NCBI RefSeq assembly: GCF_014799995.1
Contig: NZ_JAAVGY010000019.1
Location: forward strand, 1 to 7,896
Length of the DNA stretch: 7,896 bases
Direction of reading: 5' to 3'
Source of the DNA: Helicobacter sp.
GTDB taxonomy: Bacteria; Campylobacterota; Campylobacteria; Campylobacterales; Helicobacteraceae
Position 1 is the stretch's first letter, and the number at the start of each line of letters is the position of its first letter. The notes below the pieces were generated by a model. It saw only the letters and a list, made by a program, of their open reading frames with translations, did no database searches and was not told the origin of the DNA. Positions 5,398 to 7,896 of this stretch are shown piece after piece. Position numbers and translations under genes: made by a program.

Positions 5398-5472
5398 GGC
5401 GACATAGCCAAGCGGTAAGGCATGGGCCTGCAAAGCCTTGATTCCCCAGTTCGAATCTGGGTGTCGCCTCCA
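5398..5472 (+). tRNA. tRNA-Cys (GCA)
   Basis: The acceptor GGCGACA (5398-5404) pairs with TGTCGCC (5462-5468). The anticodon GCA is at 5430-5432 in loop CTGCAAA. The discriminator is U, as expected for tRNA-Cys, and CCA is encoded. It lies eight bases after tRNA-Leu, so the two are processed from one transcript. Confidence 0.96.
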
Positions 5473-5496
5473 TTTTGAATCTTATTTATTGTTTGT

Positions 5497-5584
5497 CGGG
5501 AGATGGCTGAGTGGTCGATAGCGGCGGTCTTGAAAACCGTTGAGGGTCATACCTCCGGGGGTTCGAATCCCTCTCTCCCGGCCA
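5497..5584 (+). tRNA. tRNA-Ser (UGA)
   Basis: The acceptor CGGGAGA (5497-5503) pairs with TCTCCCG (5574-5580). The anticodon loop CTTGAAA has TGA at 5531-5533. The long variable arm expected of tRNA-Ser, discriminator G and an encoded CCA (5582-5584) are present. It is the last tRNA of the cluster; no clear terminator follows. Confidence 0.97.
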
Positions 5585-5659
5585 CTTCTAAATTTCATTA
5601 ATAATTTAAATATCCTAAAGAATTAAGCAAAGCTATCTACCGTGTTATTGCAATTCCCT

Positions 5660-6210
5660 CACTGCGAGGCTTTAGCCAAAGCCAATCCATAATCTTAAAA
5701 TTATTTGTAATGTCCAACTTCAGTCATTGCGAGACTTCGTCCGAAGTTGTGGCGCACATTGCGTAAGCATTTGCCCACACTTGCAAATCCATTATCAAGC
5801 ATACATTGTGATATTCAACTCGTATAATCCAAAATCTCGCTTTAGGGTTTCCATTGCAAGAATCAATTTAGCTCAAGACTATGGATTGCCACGCATTTTT
5901 GAAAAATGCTCGCAATGACATTTACCACTGCGTCATTGTGAGGCAAAGCCGAAACAATCCATAATTTAGCAAAAAGTAAATTTTGCAATGGAATCTTCAA
6001 AACAAGACTTTAGATTATGTATTGCCACGCGTGGCTCGTAATGATGCAAATCGTGTATTTTATTTTTCCCAACATTGTAGATTGCCACGCAAGTTTTATA
6101 AACTTGTTCGCAATGACAGAGCAGCAGACGCTTTAGTTTCCTGTTATTGCGAGGAAGTGAAGCTGATGAAGCAATCTATAATCTAGCAAAAGGTAGATTT
6201 CCCACCACTT
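5660..6210. repeat. Array of seven hairpin repeats between tRNA-Ser and gatB
   Basis: The 5585-6283 gap contains no credible gene. It carries copies of the unit TCATTGCGAG - stem-loop - (GTG)GCAATC(T/C)ATAAT in both orientations. Forward copies are at 5660-5693 (stem GGCTTT/AAAGCC), 5723-5795 (ACTTCG/CGAAGT, expanded), 5933-5964 (GGC/GCC) and 6143-6183 (no clear stem). Inverted copies are at 5881-5920 (GCATTTTT/AAAAATGC), 6011-6044 (palindrome GCCACGCGTGGC, 6024-6035) and 6078-6118 (CAAGTTT/AAACTTG, 6090-6106). The outer ATTGC/GCAAT pairs are conserved, while the stem arms vary in sequence but remain complementary. The spacers also share words (AATGGAATC, CAAGACT, TAGCAAAA). Short frames here are translations of the repeat, such as ...VRNDR... 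peptides. Confidence 0.85.
5933..6044. repeat. Paired-hairpin element homologous to the one at 159-298
   Basis: A forward unit and an inverted unit flank a spacer of about 45 bases beginning TTAGCAAAAAGTAAATTTTG. The spacer shares AAATT...CAATGGAATC with the spacer of the element near the window start, so the two-hairpin unit including the spacer appears to be the repeating or mobile entity. A third, shortened spacer copy starts at 6182 (CTAGCAAAAGGTAGATTT). Confidence 0.65.
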
Positions 6211-6280
6211 CTTAAAAGGTTAAAAAACACGAAACAATGAATCATCAAGGAATCTAGCGTTTATTTAAAGCAAAATTTGA

Positions 6281-6312
6281 TAAAATGCACCGAATTTAAT
6301 AAAAGGTGCATT
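6281..6312 (+). promoter_or_regulatory. gatB leader: -10-like box and inverted repeat over the ribosome site
   Basis: AATGCACC (6284-6291) and GGTGCATT (6305-6312) form a perfect 8-bp inverted repeat with a 13-base AT loop. The 3' arm includes part of the AAAAGG Shine-Dalgarno (6301-6306), seven bases before ATG 6314. TAAAAT (6281-6286) overlaps the 5' arm and could be the -10 box. If transcription starts further upstream, the repeat is an RNA hairpin that limits translation; if it starts at about 6293, the repeat is a DNA operator. Confidence 0.5.
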
Positions 6313-6313
6313 A

Positions 6314-7741
6314 ATGAGTGCTTATGAAACCATTATTGGGCTTGAAGTGCATGTCCAGCTCAATACCAAGACGAAAATCTTTTGTGCGTGTGCAACGAGT
6401 TTTGGTGAAGAGCCAAATAAAAATGTTTGTCCTACTTGCTTAGGTTTGCCCGGTGCGTTGCCTGTATTGAATCGTGAAGTCGTCAAAAAGGCAATTTCGT
6501 TTGGCACAGCAATCAATGCTAAGATTAATCAAAATTCTGTGTTTGCGCGCAAAAATTATTTTTATCCTGATTTGCCTAAAGCCTATCAAATTAGCCAATT
6601 TGAGATTCCAATCGTGGGACGTGGGGAAATTGAGATTGAAATCAATGGAGAAAAAAAGATTATCGGCGTAACGCGTGCGCATATGGAGGAGGACGCGGGG
6701 AAAAATATCCACGAGAGCCATTATTCTAAAGTGGATTTGAATCGCGCTTGCACGCCACTTTTGGAGATTGTGAGTGAGCCTGATATGCGAAGCAGTGATG
6801 AGGCGATAGCGTATCTTAAAAAACTACATTCTATTGTCCGATTCTTAGGAATCTCTGATGCAAATATGCAAGAGGGAAGCTTCCGCTGCGATGCGAATGT
6901 TTCTATCCGCCCCAAAGGAGATTCCAATCTCTATACGCGCGTAGAAATTAAGAATCTCAATAGCTTCAAATTCATTCAAAAAGCCATTGAATATGAAGTA
7001 GAGCGACAAATTGAGGCGTGGGAAGATGGCAAATATGCGGCAGAAGTCGTCCAAGAAACGCGTCTCTTTGACACGACAAAAGGTATTACGCGCTCTATGC
7101 GTGGCAAGGAGGAAGCGGCAGATTATCGTTATTTTCCAGACCCTGATTTACTCCCTGTGTTTATTGACGCGGAGTTAATGGAGCAAGGGCGCAAAATCCC
7201 AGAAATGCCTGATGAGAAAAGGTCGCGTTATGTGCGAGAGTTTGGAATCAAAGAAAGTGATGCAAAAGTGCTCACAGGTGAGCTTGAAATGGCGTTATAC
7301 TTCGAACAAATGCTTGCTTTAGGCGCAAGTCCGAAAGGTGCAGTTACTTGGCTGACTACCGAGCTTTTAGGAAGGTTAAAAGGCGAGAATAATTTGCAAA
7401 ATTGCGGGATTAAATCGGAGACTTTAGCGACTTTGGTCAAACGCATTGATGAGGGTAAGATTAGCGGTAAAAGTGCTAAAGAAATCCTTGATGTTTTGGT
7501 GCAGAATCGTGGAGGTGAGGTAGATAGTCTGATAGATTCTATGGGATTAGCACAGGTGAATGATGAGGGTGCAATCCTTGAAGCTATTGAAGCAGTCATT
7601 AGTGCAAATGCGGATAAAGTGGCGGAATACAAAAGTGGCAAAGACAAGCTCTTCGGATTCTTTGTAGGGCAAGTGATGAAAAGTTCTAAAGGAGCAAATC
7701 CTGCAAGAGTAAATGAATTGCTCAAAGAAAAATTAAAATAG
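6314..7741 (+). CDS. gatB: Asp-tRNA(Asn)/Glu-tRNA(Gln) amidotransferase subunit B
   Basis: GatB is the kinase/tRNA-binding subunit of the GatCAB complex, which phosphorylates and amidates mischarged Glu-tRNA(Gln) and Asp-tRNA(Asn) with ammonia from GatA. Helicobacter generally relies on it because it lacks GlnRS and AsnRS. 475 residues is the full family length. Visible marks are the start IIGLEVHVQL, zinc ligands Cys24/Cys26/Cys39/Cys42, RKNYFYPDLPKAYQISQ (79-95), HMEEDAGK (123-130), a DLNRACTPLLEIVSEPD segment, EGSFRCDANVSIRP, and the C-terminal helical YqeY-like tRNA-binding domain (about 325-475). It stands alone; gatA and gatC are not beside it, which is common in the phylum. Confidence 0.97.
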   Translation: MSAYETIIGLEVHVQLNTKTKIFCACATSFGEEPNKNVCPTCLGLPGALPVLNREVVKKAISFGTAINAKINQNSVFARKNYFYPDLPKAYQISQFEIPIVGRGEIEIEINGEKKIIGVTRAHMEEDAGKNIHESHYSKVDLNRACTPLLEIVSEPDMRSSDEAIAYLKKLHSIVRFLGISDANMQEGSFRCDANVSIRPKGDSNLYTRVEIKNLNSFKFIQKAIEYEVERQIEAWEDGKYAAEVVQETRLFDTTKGITRSMRGKEEAADYRYFPDPDLLPVFIDAELMEQGRKIPEMPDEKRSRYVREFGIKESDAKVLTGELEMALYFEQMLALGASPKGAVTWLTTELLGRLKGENNLQNCGIKSETLATLVKRIDEGKISGKSAKEILDVLVQNRGGEVDSLIDSMGLAQVNDEGAILEAIEAVISANADKVAEYKSGKDKLFGFFVGQVMKSSKGANPARVNELLKEKLK

Positions 7742-7762
7742 GTTAAGGAAAAGGTGGTTTTG

Positions 7763-7774
7763 CTCTTATAAGAG
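7763..7774. repeat. Short palindrome after gatB
   Basis: CTCTTATAAGAG is a perfect 12-bp palindrome 21 bases after the gatB stop. It lacks the loop and U-tract of an intrinsic terminator, so it is only noted. Nothing else stands out in the 105-base gap apart from the promoter-like sequence nearer the next gene. Confidence 0.35.
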
Positions 7775-7813
7775 GTTGATTTGCAATCTAGTTTTCATTT
7801 TATTAAATTTTGT

Positions 7814-7819
7814 CATAAT
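7814..7819 (+). promoter_or_regulatory. Possible -10 box of the phase-variable gene
   Basis: CATAAT lies 28 bases before the ATG at 7847 in a T-rich stretch, with TTTTCA (7792-7797) at 16-base spacing as a possible -35. It is plausible but weak. Confidence 0.4.
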
Positions 7820-7846
7820 CTTATCTTGGAATATAAAGGAGAAATA

Positions 7847-7896
7847 ATGTCTAATGTAGTTCTGCGGGGGGGGGGGGGGAAAATTCTATTTAGTTA
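7847..7896 (+). CDS. Start of a probable phase-variable gene (partial)
   Basis: ATG 7847 follows AAAGGAG (7835-7841) at five bases. It reads MSNVVLRGGGG, with Arg and the Gly codons made of a 14-G tract (7866-7879), and then KILFS to the window end. With 14 or 13 G the visible frame stays open; with 12 G it ends in TAG within five codons. A long G run a few codons into an ORF is the standard phase-variation switch of Helicobacter and Campylobacter surface genes (glycosyltransferases, outer-membrane proteins, restriction-modification genes). Which length is ON, and what the gene encodes, cannot be seen here. Confidence 0.6.
   Translation, partial: MSNVVLRGGGGKILFS
7866..7879. repeat. Homopolymeric G14 tract
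   Basis: Fourteen consecutive G lie within the first codons of the ORF starting at 7847. The length is well above the instability threshold for slipped-strand mispairing, and assembly errors in such tracts are also common. Confidence 0.9.

Noticed and set aside
5190..5473. Minus-strand open frames of 69-77 codons across the tRNA cluster
   Set aside because: They are antisense to tRNA-Gly, tRNA-Leu and tRNA-Cys and arise from conserved tRNA sequence; this type of false protein is common in databases.
5660..6183. CRISPR array
   Set aside because: The repeats vary in length, orientation and spacing and are themselves hairpins; there are no regular direct repeats or equal spacers and no cas genes.
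7228..7725. Minus-strand 165-codon frame inside gatB
   Set aside because: It overlaps the conserved GatB C-terminal domain in antisense and is rich in Ser/Pro/Leu as expected for a shadow frame.

Overview
The window looks like a chromosomal segment of a Helicobacter-type (Campylobacterota) bacterium, probably of the enterohepatic kind. The reasons are AT-rich DNA, the gene set (radA, ftsY, a periplasmic thioredoxin lipoprotein and gatB, with Helicobacter-like protein sequences), Helicobacter-style promoters with a good -10 box and a poor -35 box, and a 14-G tract just after a start codon, which is typical of Helicobacter/Campylobacter phase-variable genes. The species cannot be named from the sequence alone.

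Layout. Positions 1-140 hold the last codons of an outer-membrane beta-barrel protein and its terminator. Positions 141-985 are an accessory pocket. It contains a paired-hairpin repeat element, a decayed RelBE-type toxin-antitoxin remnant (antitoxin fragment plus a frameshifted RelE), and a small unit that I read as an undescribed type I toxin-antitoxin locus. That unit has a 22-residue hydrophobic peptide ORF with a Shine-Dalgarno hairpin, long-range mRNA pairings of 10 and 12 bp, and a perfect consensus promoter (TTGACA, 17 nt, TATAAT) on the opposite strand inside the ORF, placed to make an antisense RNA over the ribosome binding site.

Positions 986-5040, all on the minus strand, form a compact operon in transcription order: a secreted DUF3298/RsiV-like protein, a thioredoxin-fold lipoprotein, ftsY and radA. 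ftsY starts inside the stop codon of the lipoprotein gene. Positions 5179-5584 are a plus-strand tRNA cluster Gly(GCC)-Leu(UAA)-Cys(GCA)-Ser(UGA), driven by a good promoter and with all CCA ends encoded. Positions 5585-6283 have no gene but hold seven copies of the hairpin repeat found near 160-300. The arms of each hairpin differ in sequence from copy to copy but stay self-complementary.

Positions 6314-7741 are gatB, whose ribosome binding site lies in an 8-bp inverted repeat. The window ends in the first codons of a probable phase-variable gene with its G14 tract.

How the parts fit together: RadA (recombination), FtsY (membrane protein targeting), the tRNAs and GatB (indirect tRNA amidation) are housekeeping. 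The secreted four-cysteine protein and the neighbouring thioredoxin lipoprotein may work together in the periplasm. The most interesting material is the small antisense-regulated peptide locus at 754-948 and the covarying hairpin repeats.
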